This document shows, piece by piece, positions 36,107 to 46,314 of a stretch of 64,000 nt of DNA (within the stretch, counting starts at the first letter, position 1; each line of letters starts with the position of its first letter). The stretch comes from Xenorhabdus beddingii (GTDB taxonomy: Bacteria; Pseudomonadota; Gammaproteobacteria; Enterobacterales; Enterobacteriaceae). Under the pieces are notes generated by a model. That model did not search any database. It saw only the letters and a program-made list of their open reading frames with translations, and was not told the DNA's origin. Made by a program: the position numbers and the translations under genes. The DNA is taken from positions 1-64,000 of the forward strand of contig NZ_MUBK01000003.1 in assembly GCF_002127545.1 (NCBI RefSeq), read 5' to 3'.

Positions 36107-38002
36107 TTAAGCGGTTTCAGCTAATAATAGTTGATTCATTCGACGGATGAATTGGTTTGGATCATCCAATGTGCCGCGCTCTGCAAACAGTGCCTGCTCC
36201 AGCAACAATTCTATCCAATCAGCAAATTGCGCCTCATCATCAATGTCAGCCGCTTTCTTAACCAAATTATGTTCTGGGTTCAGTTCAAAGTTATAACTGA
36301 CTTCTGGTGCCGACTGACCTGCCGCCGCAAATAACTTCGCCATTTGGGTGCTCATTCCATTGGCATCGGTTGTTACGATGGCTGGCGTATCTGTCAGGCG
36401 ATGAGTTAATTTCACTTCCTTCACACGCTCGCCCAGCAAGGTTTTCACACGTTCAATGAATGGCTCCAGTTTTTTGTCCGCATCTTCCTGTTCAGCCTTG
36501 TTTTCATCCGCCAGTTTATCCAGGGATTCATCAGACTTACTAACAGACTGGAGTGATTTACCATCGAATTCAGTCAGATAACTCATCATCCATTCATCGA
36601 TACGGTCAGACAGCAATAGAACTTCAATACCTTTCTTACGGAACAGTTCCAAGTGTGGACTATTCTTCGCCGCTGCGTAGCTATCCGCAGTAATGTAATA
36701 AATCTTCTCCTGCCCTTCTGCCATTCGGCTGACATACTCTTCCAGAGAGACGTTTTGAGTTGAACCGTCATGGTGAGTGGTGGCAAAGCGCAGTAATTTA
36801 GCGATGGCTTCTTTGTTGGTTCCGTCTTCAGCCGGCCCTTCTTTCAGCACTAAACCGAACTGCTGCCAGAAAGTCTGGTATTTTTCCGCATCATCTTTTG
36901 CCAGTTTATCCAGCATCTGCAATACACGTTTAGTCAGTGCACTACGCAAATTGCGCGTAACTGTGCTGTCTTGCAGTATTTCACGGGAAACATTCAACGG
37001 CAGGTCATTGGAATCTATCAGACCACGAACAAAGCGCAGGTAGTTTGGCATGAACTGATCAGCTTCATCCATGATGAATACACGCTGTACATACAGTTTC
37101 AGTCCATGTTTGTGTTCACGGTTCCACATATCCCACGGCGCCTGAGAAGGGATATACAACAGGCTGGTATATTCCTGCTTACCTTCAACGCGGTTATGGC
37201 TCCAGATAAGAGAATCGGTAAAGTCATGGGAAATGTGCTTATAAAACTCTTGGTATTCCTCATCACTGATTTCGGCTTTACCACGGGTCCACAGGGCTTG
37301 GGCTTTGTTAATTTTTTCCCATGAGACCGTAACTGTGTCGTTTTCTTCGTCTTGAGTTTGTGTTTCTATTTCAACCGGCAAGGCAATGTGATCAGAATAT
37401 TTGCCGATGATGGAACGCAGACGCCAGTCATTGAGGAATTCGCTTTCACTATCACGCAAATGGAGGGTAATTTCTGTGCCACGTTCTGTTTTTTCAATAT
37501 CAGCAACGGTGTAATCACCTTCGCCCGTTGATTCCCAGAACACGCCTTGATCAGCCGCACTACCGGCTGCACGGGTACGTACAGTCACTTTATCCGCAAC
37601 GATAAACGCAGAATAGAAACCGACACCGAATTGACCAATCAATTGGCTGTCTTTTGCCTGATCAGAACCGATGGATTCAAGAAATGCTTTAGTGCCGGAT
37701 TTTGCAATCGTTCCCAGATTATCAATCACTTCATCACGGGACATACCAATACCGTTGTCGCTGATGGTGATGGTTTTCTGCTCTTTATCAACCGCCAGAC
37801 GCACACGCAATTCGCCATCATTTTCATACAGCTCAGGGGTGGATAATGCACGGAAGCGTAATTTGTCTGCCGCATCAGATGCGTTTGAAATCAATTCACG
37901 GAGAAAAATTTCTTTGTTGGAATAGAGAGAGTGGATCATCAACTGCAACAGTTGTTTGACTTCAGACTGAAATCCACGGGTTTCCTGACCTTTCATATTC
38001 AT
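36107..38002 (-). CDS. htpG: Hsp90-family chaperone HtpG
   Basis: 631 aa (E. coli 624). Cytosolic ATP-dependent chaperone acting late in client folding with DnaK. GHKL ATPase domain with [26 protein letters not shown] and [17 protein letters not shown]; middle domain with [19 protein letters not shown]-terminal dimerisation domain ending in [18 protein letters not shown] six bases before the first ATG favours 38002; MKGQ two codons in matches the E. coli start. Controlled by a clear sigma-32 promoter at 38057-38085. Confidence 0.97.
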   Translation of the reverse strand: MNMKGQETRGFQSEVKQLLQLMIHSLYSNKEIFLRELISNASDAADKLRFRALSTPELYENDGELRVRLAVDKEQKTITISDNGIGMSRDEVIDNLGTIAKSGTKAFLESIGSDQAKDSQLIGQFGVGFYSAFIVADKVTVRTRAAGSAADQGVFWESTGEGDYTVADIEKTERGTEITLHLRDSESEFLNDWRLRSIIGKYSDHIALPVEIETQTQDEENDTVTVSWEKINKAQALWTRGKAEISDEEYQEFYKHISHDFTDSLIWSHNRVEGKQEYTSLLYIPSQAPWDMWNREHKHGLKLYVQRVFIMDEADQFMPNYLRFVRGLIDSNDLPLNVSREILQDSTVTRNLRSALTKRVLQMLDKLAKDDAEKYQTFWQQFGLVLKEGPAEDGTNKEAIAKLLRFATTHHDGSTQNVSLEEYVSRMAEGQEKIYYITADSYAAAKNSPHLELFRKKGIEVLLLSDRIDEWMMSYLTEFDGKSLQSVSKSDESLDKLADENKAEQEDADKKLEPFIERVKTLLGERVKEVKLTHRLTDTPAIVTTDANGMSTQMAKLFAAAGQSAPEVSYNFELNPEHNLVKKAADIDDEAQFADWIELLLEQALFAERGTLDDPNQFIRRMNQLLLAETA

Positions 38003-38056
38003 TTATTACCTCAATCTAAATCCAGTTCAGATATGTAAAATCGGACGATGGTAATC

Positions 38057-38085
38057 AGATGGGGATAGGTTCGGAGAGTTTCAAG
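38057..38085 (-). promoter_or_regulatory. Sigma-32 (heat-shock) promoter of htpG
   Basis: On the minus strand CTTGAAA (38079-38085) and CCCCATCT (38057-38064) are separated by 14 bases, an excellent match to the RpoH consensus CTTGAAA-N(13-15)-CCCCAT. It is about 55 bases upstream of the htpG start. Confidence 0.92.
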
Positions 38086-38200
38086 TTGGAATAACAAGAA
38101 TAATGTAAAATTAGTTCAGTCAACGGGGATTTTTGTTATGGATGGTGACATGAGCCACAGCACCATCCATTGGAATGACCCTTTTGAATCGGGCAGTAAA

Positions 38201-38809
38201 TCACACGTCAGTGATTTTTTGACGGCCAGCCAATGAATGGGACAGTGTTGTACCATCTACCATTTCAAGCTCACCACCCACCGGAACACCATGAGCAATT
38301 CGGCTGGCAGTGACACCATACTGCGAACACATTTCTGCAATATAGTTTGCCGTTGCCTCTCCTTCGACGGTCGGATTGGTGGCCAGAATAATTTCTGACA
38401 ATGTTTCAGAAGATAACCGTTCTTCTAAACGATCCAAACCAATATCCATTGGCCCAATGCCATCCAGAGGCGATAAATGCCCCATCAGGACAAAATAACG
38501 CCCCGCAAACTGACCGGTTTGTTCAATGGCATGAATATCAGCCGGGCTTTCCACCACACAAATCTGCCCGCTCTGCTGACGACGGGGATTAGCACAAATG
38601 GTGCACTGTTCCTGTTCGGTGAATGTCCGGCAGTCCTGACAGTGACCAATTTCAGACATTGCTCTCGTCAGTGCCTGCGCCAGCCGCATTCCACCACTGC
38701 GTTCCCGCTGCAATAGATGAAATGCCATCCGCTGAGCAGATTTGGGGCCTACGCCGGGCAAACAGCGCAGTGCTTCCATCAGCGATTCAAGAAGAGGGCT
38801 GGTTTGCAT
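38201..38809 (-). CDS. recR: Recombination mediator RecR
   Basis: 202 aa (E. coli 201). With RecO/RecF loads RecA on gapped DNA. Helix-hairpin-helix [17 protein letters not shown] (about 17-33), Cys4 zinc finger (CQDCRTF..EQCTIC, about 57-72), Toprim domain ([16 protein letters not shown]) and Walker-B-like C-terminus ([21 protein letters not shown]). Its ATG shares one base with the ybaB stop, part of the dnaX-ybaB-recR operon. Confidence 0.96.
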   Translation of the reverse strand: MQTSPLLESLMEALRCLPGVGPKSAQRMAFHLLQRERSGGMRLAQALTRAMSEIGHCQDCRTFTEQEQCTICANPRRQQSGQICVVESPADIHAIEQTGQFAGRYFVLMGHLSPLDGIGPMDIGLDRLEERLSSETLSEIILATNPTVEGEATANYIAEMCSQYGVTASRIAHGVPVGGELEMVDGTTLSHSLAGRQKITDV

Positions 38810-39138
38810 TAGAATGGCATCTTAAAGCCAGGCGGTAATTGCATTCCGCTGGAAACACCCGCCATTTTTTCTTTCTGGGTTTCTTCAATACGACGGGCCG
38901 CATCATTGAACGCAGCGGCGATCAGATCTTCCAGCATATCTTTGTCATCGTCCATCAGACTTGGATCGATTTCAACACGGCGGCAGTTATGTGCACCATT
39001 AATCGTGATTTTTACCAGACCCGCGCCGGATTCACCCGTCACTTCCAGATTGGCAATTTCTTCCTGCATTTTCTGCATTTTGTCTTGCATCTGTTGGGCC
39101 TGTTTCATCAAATTGCCCAAACCACCTTTACCAAACAT
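38809..39138 (-). CDS. ybaB: Nucleoid-associated protein YbaB (EbfC)
   Basis: 109 aa, equal in length to E. coli YbaB. Dimeric tweezer-like DNA-binding protein: [20 protein letters not shown] coiled-coil N-terminus, central [20 protein letters not shown], and C-terminal [12 protein letters not shown]. Sits between dnaX (49 bases upstream) and recR (TAATG overlap), the standard operon. Confidence 0.96.
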   Translation of the reverse strand: MFGKGGLGNLMKQAQQMQDKMQKMQEEIANLEVTGESGAGLVKITINGAHNCRRVEIDPSLMDDDKDMLEDLIAAAFNDAARRIEETQKEKMAGVSSGMQLPPGFKMPF

Positions 39139-39187
39139 AATTATCTCTCTTCGCTATAGCCACAGCATAAAAGGTACACTGCGGCGG

Positions 39188-41158
39188 TTAAACAGGCCGG
39201 ATACTTTCTTCATCCAATTCCGCATCAAATAGCTGCTGAAGTGTTTGAATCGTTCTATCCGAAATAATGGATTGGCGCGCTTGTGCCAATTTTTCTTCAT
39301 AAATGGCTTGCCGCCACTCCAAAGGCGTTTTTATCGCAGGATTATCATCTTCAATGATGCTGAGTTCAATCGGTTTTCCATGCAACTCACTTAACGCTTC
39401 GGCCAATGTTTTTTGTGCCGATGCTGAATTAAGATGGCGTTGTTGTGAACGTAAATGCAGACAGAACCGATTGTCATCAATCTGTTCTTTAAATGCATTC
39501 AGCGCGACCTGCTGCACCAATTTAGGAATCGGTAGTTTATCAATTTCTGCGGCCCAGGGATCTCTCTCTTTCGATTCAATCGCCAACTTTTCTGCCAATT
39601 CTGATGTCTTTTCATGCTCAAGCGCGGCTTTTATCGCTTTAGGCGTCGTCATCGACGGCTGTTTTTCTTCAGCATTTTCAATCTTTGTTGCGCGCCAACG
39701 ATATGCCTCTTTTTTTACCGGCCTGGCCTCCCTTTCCTTAGGGATATAAGATTGAGGGCGCTGTTCAGCCACCGCCACCAAACGTTCCAGTGCCGAACTT
39801 GCCGGCTTCGCCTTTGCAGACTCTGCCGGCTCAGGCTTTTTTGGTGGCGTATTTCCTTGCCGGGTCAGCGAACTTCTTGCCTGCAATAATTTTGCTGTCG
39901 GGCTGTCCGTTGTCGATGCCGAGTCCATTGATTGAGGCATTCTCTGTTCAGCATGCGCGCTTTCTTCATTCTTGGGCGAAAACTGAGCGGGAATGGGTGC
40001 CACAGGGGCTAGCCCTGTTGGTGATGATACCGGGAGTGGCACAACTGGTGATGGTGTTTCATCAATCACTGCTTTAGGGTGAAATGCCAAAGCGCGCAAT
40101 AATGCCATTTCAACGCCCATCCGACGTTCGGGGGCATAAGGGAGTTCTTTGCGTCCCACCAGTAATGCCTGATAATAAAGCTGTAAGTCAGTCGGGGAAA
40201 TTGACCTCGCCAGCAGGCGCAAGCGCCCTTCCGTTGAAGAAGTTTCACTTTCAGGCTGCTGGGGCAATAACTGGAGCATCGCAATGTGATGCAACTGCGC
40301 CAACATTTCGACCAACAAATTTTCCCAATCCACACCACGGGATGCAACCTGTTCAACCAAATCCATCACTTGCTGCCCATCAGCACGTACCAGTGATTCA
40401 ATTATCGCCAACGGTTGATCATCATTCAGCGTGCCCAACATTTGGCTGACGATATCTGATGTCAGTTGTCCCCCACCAAGCGCAATGGCTTGATCGGTTA
40501 AACTCAGGGCATCACGCATACTGCCATCCGCAGCCCTGGCAAGGAGCTGGCGGGCACGGACATCACTTTCTATCTGTTCTTCATGCAGGACATGTTCCAA
40601 CTGGCTACTGATTTGATTCACATCAAGTGCTTTCAGATGGAATTGCAAACAGCGTGAAAGAATAGTCACAGGTAATTTCTGTGGATCTGTCGTTGCCAAA
40701 AGGAATTTCACATGTTCAGGCGGCTCTTCCAAGGTCTTCAATAAGGCATTGAAGCTATGGCGGGAAAGCATGTGAACTTCGTCAATAAGGTAAACTTTAA
40801 AACGGCCACGGGCAGGAGCATACTGGACGTTATCCAGCAATTCGCGGGTATCTTCTACTTTTGTTCGGGAAGCAGCATCGATTTCAATCAGATCGACAAA
40901 TCGCCCCTGTTCAATTTCAAGACAGTTCACGCACTGACCACACGGCGTCTTTGTAATACCCGCTTCGCAGTTGAGTCCCTTGGCCAGCAGACGGGCAATG
41001 GTGGTTTTACCGACACCTCGAGTGCCGGAAAAAAGATAAGCGTGATGGAGGCGCTGGTGCTCGAGACCATTCGCCAGTGCCGTCAGCACATGTTGCTGAC
41101 CGACTACATCAGAAAATATTTGTGGGCGCCACTTACGGGCAAGTACCTGATAGCTCAT
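39188..41158 (-). CDS. dnaX: DNA polymerase III subunits tau and gamma
   Basis: 656 aa tau (E. coli 643), the clamp-loader ATPase that organises the replisome. Walker A GTRGVGKTT (about 45-53), zinc module (CEAGITKTPCGQCVNC), DEVHML Walker B and sensor-1 LLATTDPQKLPVTILSRC. A Pro/Glu/Ala-rich linker (about 370-520) leads to the tau-specific C-terminus binding DnaB and alpha. The frameshift heptamer A AAA AAG at codons 440-441 yields the shorter gamma form (about 442 aa). Confidence 0.97.
   Translation of the reverse strand: MSYQVLARKWRPQIFSDVVGQQHVLTALANGLEHQRLHHAYLFSGTRGVGKTTIARLLAKGLNCEAGITKTPCGQCVNCLEIEQGRFVDLIEIDAASRTKVEDTRELLDNVQYAPARGRFKVYLIDEVHMLSRHSFNALLKTLEEPPEHVKFLLATTDPQKLPVTILSRCLQFHLKALDVNQISSQLEHVLHEEQIESDVRARQLLARAADGSMRDALSLTDQAIALGGGQLTSDIVSQMLGTLNDDQPLAIIESLVRADGQQVMDLVEQVASRGVDWENLLVEMLAQLHHIAMLQLLPQQPESETSSTEGRLRLLARSISPTDLQLYYQALLVGRKELPYAPERRMGVEMALLRALAFHPKAVIDETPSPVVPLPVSSPTGLAPVAPIPAQFSPKNEESAHAEQRMPQSMDSASTTDSPTAKLLQARSSLTRQGNTPPKKPEPAESAKAKPASSALERLVAVAEQRPQSYIPKEREARPVKKEAYRWRATKIENAEEKQPSMTTPKAIKAALEHEKTSELAEKLAIESKERDPWAAEIDKLPIPKLVQQVALNAFKEQIDDNRFCLHLRSQQRHLNSASAQKTLAEALSELHGKPIELSIIEDDNPAIKTPLEWRQAIYEEKLAQARQSIISDRTIQTLQQLFDAELDEESIRPV
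39836..39842 (-). promoter_or_regulatory. dnaX -1 frameshift heptamer (tau/gamma switch)
   Basis: The minus strand reads CCA AAA AAG CCT GAG. The heptamer A AAA AAG is in the correct frame; after a -1 slip GCC TGA follows, so gamma ends Lys-Lys-Ala at residue 442. An AAGGA sequence lies about 11 bases upstream, the position of the stimulatory Shine-Dalgarno-like element in E. coli, and two GCCGGC blocks downstream can pair. Confidence 0.9.
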
Positions 41159-41254
41159 GAATACCGGGAAAATTGAACATGACTGTCTATCATGCTAGCA
41201 CAGCCTCACCCTGAACGGCGAGGCTGATATACCAATAATGTAAAATCAGGATAA

Positions 41255-41806
41255 TCAGTGGCCAGGGAATTCAACAATCGTATAGCTCTCGATGCCCTGT
41301 TTTTTCAAGCGCTCAACGCCACCTAAATCGGGTAATCCAATGATAAATGCCGCTTCAGAAACTTCACCGCCCAACCGACGGATAAGATTTGCTGTTGCTT
41401 CAATGGTGCCGCCTGTGGCAAGAAGATCATCAATGACCAGAACTTTGTCCCCTTCATGGATGCTGCTTTTATGAATTTCCAGCGTGTCGGTGCCATATTC
41501 CAGATCGTAAGTTTCACTTAACGTCTCACGCGGTAATTTGCCTTTTTTGCGCACAGGAATAAAACCCACCCCCAAGCGCAGTGCGACAGGGGCACCAAAT
41601 AAGAAACCACGGGCTTCAGTACCAACAATTTTCGTGATGCCTGTTCCCTGATAGCGCTCTACCAACAGATCTATCGCAGCTTGGTAGGCGGTAGGATTAT
41701 CCAGCAATGTTGTAATGTCACGAAAAAGTATGCCTGCCTTTGGATAATCAGGGATCGTTTCGATACTATCTTTAATAAATTGGAGTTGTTGTGCGTTAGC
41801 GGTCAT
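41255..41806 (-). CDS. apt: Adenine phosphoribosyltransferase
   Basis: 183 aa, same as E. coli Apt. Makes AMP from adenine and PRPP (purine salvage). PRPP-binding motif [16 protein letters not shown] (about 124-139), adenine-loop [13 protein letters not shown] and flexible-loop [10 protein letters not shown]. The start at 41806 (MTANAQQ) gives the family length; the frame is open 24 codons further. The E. coli gene ybaN, normally between apt and priC, is absent. Confidence 0.96.
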   Translation of the reverse strand: MTANAQQLQFIKDSIETIPDYPKAGILFRDITTLLDNPTAYQAAIDLLVERYQGTGITKIVGTEARGFLFGAPVALRLGVGFIPVRKKGKLPRETLSETYDLEYGTDTLEIHKSSIHEGDKVLVIDDLLATGGTIEATANLIRRLGGEVSEAAFIIGLPDLGGVERLKKQGIESYTIVEFPGH

Positions 41807-42026
41807 AATCGATGCCAGCCAGTTATAAAAACGAAAACGGTAAAATCTATGCAAACTACCGGAAAAAAGCAACTGCAAAGCAAATTACAGCCTGTATTTT
41901 GTTGATTCAGGTCAACCAAGCCGGCTTTTACCCATCTATCCAATGGATTTCAAGGATGCAGCGCAACCAACAAAACGACAACTTGAAAGACGACAGGTAT
42001 AGATTATTAACAATAACGGGACACTG

Positions 42027-42569
42027 ATGACCATACAAAATTTATTAAACACACTTGAAAAACAAATCAGTATCCTGGAAAAAGACCTCACTTTATTGTC
42101 TGACACCCCTTTTTCCATTCCTCGTTTTGAGAGAACACTATTCCATCATCACAGCAATAAACTCGGTGGATACCTGCAGGAAATCAAACAGAATATGGAA
42201 CAATTGAAGTCCTGTGTAAACGATCTGCGCATTGAGCAAGTTAAATTTCTTTCTGAACGTTTGGTAACACAAATCGAAGCATTGAAACGCGAACTCTCCA
42301 CTCAGGCACTGCGAAAGCAAGAGGAAAAATTTGAACGCAGATCACAAGAACGGGATCTTTATCAACGACTGGCGGAACATCAAGATTATGAACGCCGTTT
42401 AATGACGATGATTGATGACAGAGAGTTACAATTAAATAAACAAAATACCCTGACTGATAAGTATAAACTACAAAAAGAGATCGCGGCTCTGGCGGGAAGA
42501 TTGGCCCGCTGTCGCCAGGCATTGATGCGCATCGAAAAATCGATAGAAAAGCAGGAAAATTCAGATTAG
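42027..42569 (+). CDS. priC: Primosomal replication protein N'' (PriC)
   Basis: 180 aa (E. coli 175). All-helical protein for replication restart, loading DnaB at forks with SSB/Rep. Visible: LLNTLEKQISILEKDL N-terminal coil, RFERTLFHHHSNKLGGYL, and the basic C-terminal region with Arg-rich helices (KEIAALAGRLARCRQALMRI, within residues about 148-170) that bind SSB. ybaM begins 21 bases after its stop. Confidence 0.93.
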   Translation: MTIQNLLNTLEKQISILEKDLTLLSDTPFSIPRFERTLFHHHSNKLGGYLQEIKQNMEQLKSCVNDLRIEQVKFLSERLVTQIEALKRELSTQALRKQEEKFERRSQERDLYQRLAEHQDYERRLMTMIDDRELQLNKQNTLTDKYKLQKEIAALAGRLARCRQALMRIEKSIEKQENSD

Positions 42570-42590
42570 CCACAAAGGAAATATCCCGTT

Positions 42591-42755
42591 ATGACCCTCG
42601 AACAAGCACCACCTGAAGTGCAGCTTGCTGTCGATCTTATTTATCTGCTCGAAAGCAATGAAATTTCTCCGGCCATCGCTCTGGCTGCACTGGAAATTGT
42701 CAGGCATGATTTTCAGGAAAAGCTGGAAAAACAAGCTCTACCGCCTGAGGAATAA
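42591..42755 (+). CDS. ybaM: Small conserved protein YbaM (DUF2496)
   Basis: 54 aa, one residue longer than E. coli YbaM. MTLEQAPPEVQLAVDLIYLL then ESNEISPAIALAALEIVRHD: the core LAVDLI.LLE...I....L.AL.IV..D is the DUF2496 pattern. AAAGGAAAT precedes the ATG. Function unknown. Cotranscribed with priC as in E. coli. The last codons and stop form the left arm of a hairpin. Confidence 0.93.
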   Translation: MTLEQAPPEVQLAVDLIYLLESNEISPAIALAALEIVRHDFQEKLEKQALPPEE

Positions 42756-42782
42756 GCGAGATCTATGCTTACTTCCTCAGGC
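42743..42782 (+). terminator. Hairpin over the ybaM stop codon
   Basis: Arms GCCTGAGGAATAAGC (42743-42757) and GCTTACTTCCTCAGGC (42767-42782), 15 pairs with a one-base bulge. It probably ends the priC-ybaM transcript and faces convergent mscK, though no T-run follows. Confidence 0.6.
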
Positions 42783-42813
42783 CCCATTTAAAATGGTTTA
42801 ACCCAAAAAATAA

Positions 42814-45800
42814 TTAAGGCAGGAATGGCTTGTCGCCAGAAGAACCGCCATCTGCATGGCGGCTCCCAATGTTCAATGATTTGTCCACTTCTTGCAGACT
42901 TTCACCCTGCCCATTATGTAAGTAAACTTCCAACTGATTGAATGCAATATTAATGTCATTTTCCCGACATAATTTATCAATATTGCGGTTAACTTCATCC
43001 ACGGTACGGCTGCGATCGCCTAATTCCCGTACATAAAGCCTCAATTCATGATCCAAGGTGCTGGCACCAAAACTCATAAAGTAGACTTGTGGCCCCGGTT
43101 CACTCATCACACGTGGATTATCATTTGCCGCTTTTAACAAAACGTCTTTCACTTTATCCAGATCAGAACCGTATGCGACCCCAACCTTTATGATGATCCG
43201 CGTAATGGTATCCGAAAGTGTCCAGTTGATGAGGCGTTCCGTCACAAATGCCCGATTGGGAATGATCACCTCTTTGCGATCAAAATCGGTAATCGTCGTT
43301 GCTCGAATACGGATCTTACTGACTGATCCCGAATAAGTTCCTATTGTTACCGTATCGCCAATACGGACCGGGCGTTCGAACAAAATAATCAAACCCGAAA
43401 CAAAGTTGGCAAATATTTCCTGCAAGCCAAAGCCTAAACCGACCGAAAGAGCGGCGGCCAACCATTGTAATTTATTCCATGAAACACCCAATGTTCCCAG
43501 CGCCGCAATTCCCCCAACCCCGATAATCAGGTAGGTCAGTGTCGTCTTAATGGCATATGAGGAGCCTTGCTGTAACTGCAAACGGGATAGCACCAACACT
43601 TCCAGTAACCCCGGCAGGTTTCTCATCATGACCCATGAAATCACCAACATGGCTATCGACAATGCCAGGTCTTTCAAGGTGACGTATTTCAGAACACTGC
43701 CCAATTCTGTTGTCGTGCTGTATTGCCATAAATTGATCCCATCAAGGTAAGAAAATACCGTCACCAGGTCGGACCAAATCCCATAAAATGCCCCCAAAAA
43801 GATCAAAAACAGCACCATGGTGGTCAAACGTAATGATTGCTGATTAATGCGATCCAAGGCCATGGGTGGCTCTTCAACGACTTCGCCCTCCCCTTCTTTT
43901 GTCAGGGACTGACGCCGGGCCACAGCCCGCCGATAGGCAATACGGCGGGCGGCAATTCCCAATCCGCGTAAGCAAGTCTGATAACTGATATGCCAGAGAA
44001 ACAGCAAATACAGGCTATAGAGCCAACGTTCTGCTAAACGCAACGTTGTGTAGAAATAACCTGACACCATCAATACCATCAAAACCAGTGGGGCAAAAGT
44101 TAATAGAGTTACCACAATGGTGCGGATCATGTGGGCGCTTTTTTCTCGCCATACCTGACGACAGAATGGAAAAACAAACAGGAAGACAAAGAACAGACAG
44201 ATCAATACGATGCATTGGCCAATAACATCATCAGACAAACGCAGGGAATGTTTAACACCCAATGTAATCCAGAACAGAATGGGCAGCAAAGCCATCGACA
44301 GGCGTGCAATATTTTTGCGGAATAAGGTGCAATCTGCGCTTACCAAAGAAAAATGCTGCTCTCCAATTCCATCTTTGGTCAGGACTTGGTAACTACAGCT
44401 ATACATTATCCAAAAAAGTGCCAATTGACGGGAGAACCCCCAGATCAAATCGCCCAAATCATCGCCTGATTTCGAGTACCAATAGCCCATCGCCAATACA
44501 ATAAAAGCCAGTGGTAACGCTTTTATCAGCGTTAAAATCAGTGCCAGTGGAGTGTGCAACTGGCTGTCACGACGGAACTGCCCCAGCTCATGAGCAATTT
44601 TTTGCAGTTGTTTGTCAATCCCTTTAGTTTGCCAACGTAAAAACAAACCTACCAGCACCAGCGGAATGACAAAATGGATGGAATTCTTCAAACCCGTCAT
44701 CAGGCCACTCAGAGTCAGATGAATATTCAGATGACTCAGCTCCTCTTTAACGAGTTCAGGTAAGGATTTCAGCCAAGTTAAGTTCATCGGCTTATTGCTG
44801 TTTACCCAAAAAATTTGCTGGACAAGGGTTTGTTCCAGCGATTCGGTAACATCCAACAATTGCTGCTGATCCATTTGTAAGTTGATGGCATGGGTAATCT
44901 GATTTCCCAACTGATTATTGAGCTGATCCAAAAGCCCACGGCGAACATCCAAAATCTGGTTGATGGCATGACGGACTTCTCCCTGCATCACCGGGGATTC
45001 GTGCTCTATTTTATTCTGTTTATCTCTCAATAAATTATCGACATAATCATTAACCTGATAAAGCTGATCTCGTTGTTGGGTAATTTCAAATTGTTCCAGA
45101 CGCAAGTCAGCAATTTTTGTCGGCAGATCCTTTGTCAGCACATCCTGAGGGACTTTCAACTGTTCTTGAAACAAAATACGCGATAGCAATAAGCTGCCAC
45201 TGCCACGCAACACCTTGACCTGCTCTTTTAGATTCCGTTCTGATTGGATAGCCCTATCCAGATAATTTTTGACACGAATATTTTTCTGCACCAATTGGTT
45301 ATTACCACGCGTTGCAGTAACCAATCGTTCACTGAGTTCATGATTGTTATCAATTTCGTTTTGAACTAATAAGTTATCCTGAATATGGCTATTTTTGCCA
45401 TCTTGAGTTTGCGCTTCTTTCGCGGTTTCTTCAGAAATAATCAGCCGCTTACCGCTCACCACATTTTGAATAAATTGGACATAACGCTCCAATTGCCCAA
45501 TTTGAAACGACGTATAATCCCGTTGCTGCTGTAAAAGCGACTGTAGTTGTGTATTTGCCTGTAAGGATGCCCTTTGGAAATCATTTTGCTGCATCAAAAA
45601 AGACTGTTCTACCAACAATAGCGCCGTCCGGGTATAGCTTGACTCTTGCTGCTCAGTGAATGCGTTATTGAGTTGATTACGAATTTGCTGCAATCTCTGC
45701 ACATTACGTAATAACATCGTTTGTGCCCGTTCAGGTTGCGTTTGCAGCCCAATTAACTGACTGTTGTAGCTGGCAAGATTTTCTTGTGCCCGTTGCAAGC

Positions 45801-46272
45801 TGTTCAGTGTATTGTTCAGCTTCGATTCAAGCTGTTTCAGCGACAACGTCCCCAACGCCTGTTTATAGTCCTTTTCATCCTGTTCAGCGTTATTTTTCAG
45901 GTTTTCCAATTCGGCGATAACTTGACGTGACTTTTGTGGTTCGTCTTGCTGCTTTTTTTTGAGTAGATTGGAGTCCAGCTTCACTTGATCTATTTTGTCA
46001 AAAAAAGAAAGTGCCTTTTCCAGATCAGCGATTGACAGCTTTTCCTCAACCGTATGTTCCTTACGTTCAGTCAGGATATTAAGCTGATTTTGAATATCAT
46101 TGCGGGTTGGGACATCATTACTGAAAGCCGCATTCGCTGGCGAAAAGAAGGTTGACAGGAGAAAGAACAGCCCCGCCAGCCAGATAAAGCGAAAAAATAG
46201 TTTAGCGGGGAATTTGTTGCACAAGTCCCCCTTGTTGAGCAAAACACCCAAGTATCGGTTAATAGAAACCAT
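42814..46272 (-). CDS. mscK: Potassium-dependent mechanosensitive channel MscK (KefA)
   Basis: 1152 aa (E. coli 1120). Large MscS-family channel relieving hypo-osmotic stress, gated by tension and external K+. N-terminal hydrophobic signal (about 24-45, FFRFIWLAGLFFLLSTFF, cleaved near ANAA), a long periplasmic Gln-rich coiled coil (about 55-510), then about ten membrane segments and the MscS core: VGLGFGLQEIFANFVSGLII, FERPVRIGDTVTIGTYSGSV and VIIPNRAF. The weak RBS leaves the start uncertain by some residues. Confidence 0.95.
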   Translation of the reverse strand: MVSINRYLGVLLNKGDLCNKFPAKLFFRFIWLAGLFFLLSTFFSPANAAFSNDVPTRNDIQNQLNILTERKEHTVEEKLSIADLEKALSFFDKIDQVKLDSNLLKKKQQDEPQKSRQVIAELENLKNNAEQDEKDYKQALGTLSLKQLESKLNNTLNSLQRAQENLASYNSQLIGLQTQPERAQTMLLRNVQRLQQIRNQLNNAFTEQQESSYTRTALLLVEQSFLMQQNDFQRASLQANTQLQSLLQQQRDYTSFQIGQLERYVQFIQNVVSGKRLIISEETAKEAQTQDGKNSHIQDNLLVQNEIDNNHELSERLVTATRGNNQLVQKNIRVKNYLDRAIQSERNLKEQVKVLRGSGSLLLSRILFQEQLKVPQDVLTKDLPTKIADLRLEQFEITQQRDQLYQVNDYVDNLLRDKQNKIEHESPVMQGEVRHAINQILDVRRGLLDQLNNQLGNQITHAINLQMDQQQLLDVTESLEQTLVQQIFWVNSNKPMNLTWLKSLPELVKEELSHLNIHLTLSGLMTGLKNSIHFVIPLVLVGLFLRWQTKGIDKQLQKIAHELGQFRRDSQLHTPLALILTLIKALPLAFIVLAMGYWYSKSGDDLGDLIWGFSRQLALFWIMYSCSYQVLTKDGIGEQHFSLVSADCTLFRKNIARLSMALLPILFWITLGVKHSLRLSDDVIGQCIVLICLFFVFLFVFPFCRQVWREKSAHMIRTIVVTLLTFAPLVLMVLMVSGYFYTTLRLAERWLYSLYLLFLWHISYQTCLRGLGIAARRIAYRRAVARRQSLTKEGEGEVVEEPPMALDRINQQSLRLTTMVLFLIFLGAFYGIWSDLVTVFSYLDGINLWQYSTTTELGSVLKYVTLKDLALSIAMLVISWVMMRNLPGLLEVLVLSRLQLQQGSSYAIKTTLTYLIIGVGGIAALGTLGVSWNKLQWLAAALSVGLGFGLQEIFANFVSGLIILFERPVRIGDTVTIGTYSGSVSKIRIRATTITDFDRKEVIIPNRAFVTERLINWTLSDTITRIIIKVGVAYGSDLDKVKDVLLKAANDNPRVMSEPGPQVYFMSFGASTLDHELRLYVRELGDRSRTVDEVNRNIDKLCRENDINIAFNQLEVYLHNGQGESLQEVDKSLNIGSRHADGGSSGDKPFLP

Positions 46273-46314
46273 GAACTCATTGACTCATTATTTACAGATA
46301 ATGGAATAATAGCG

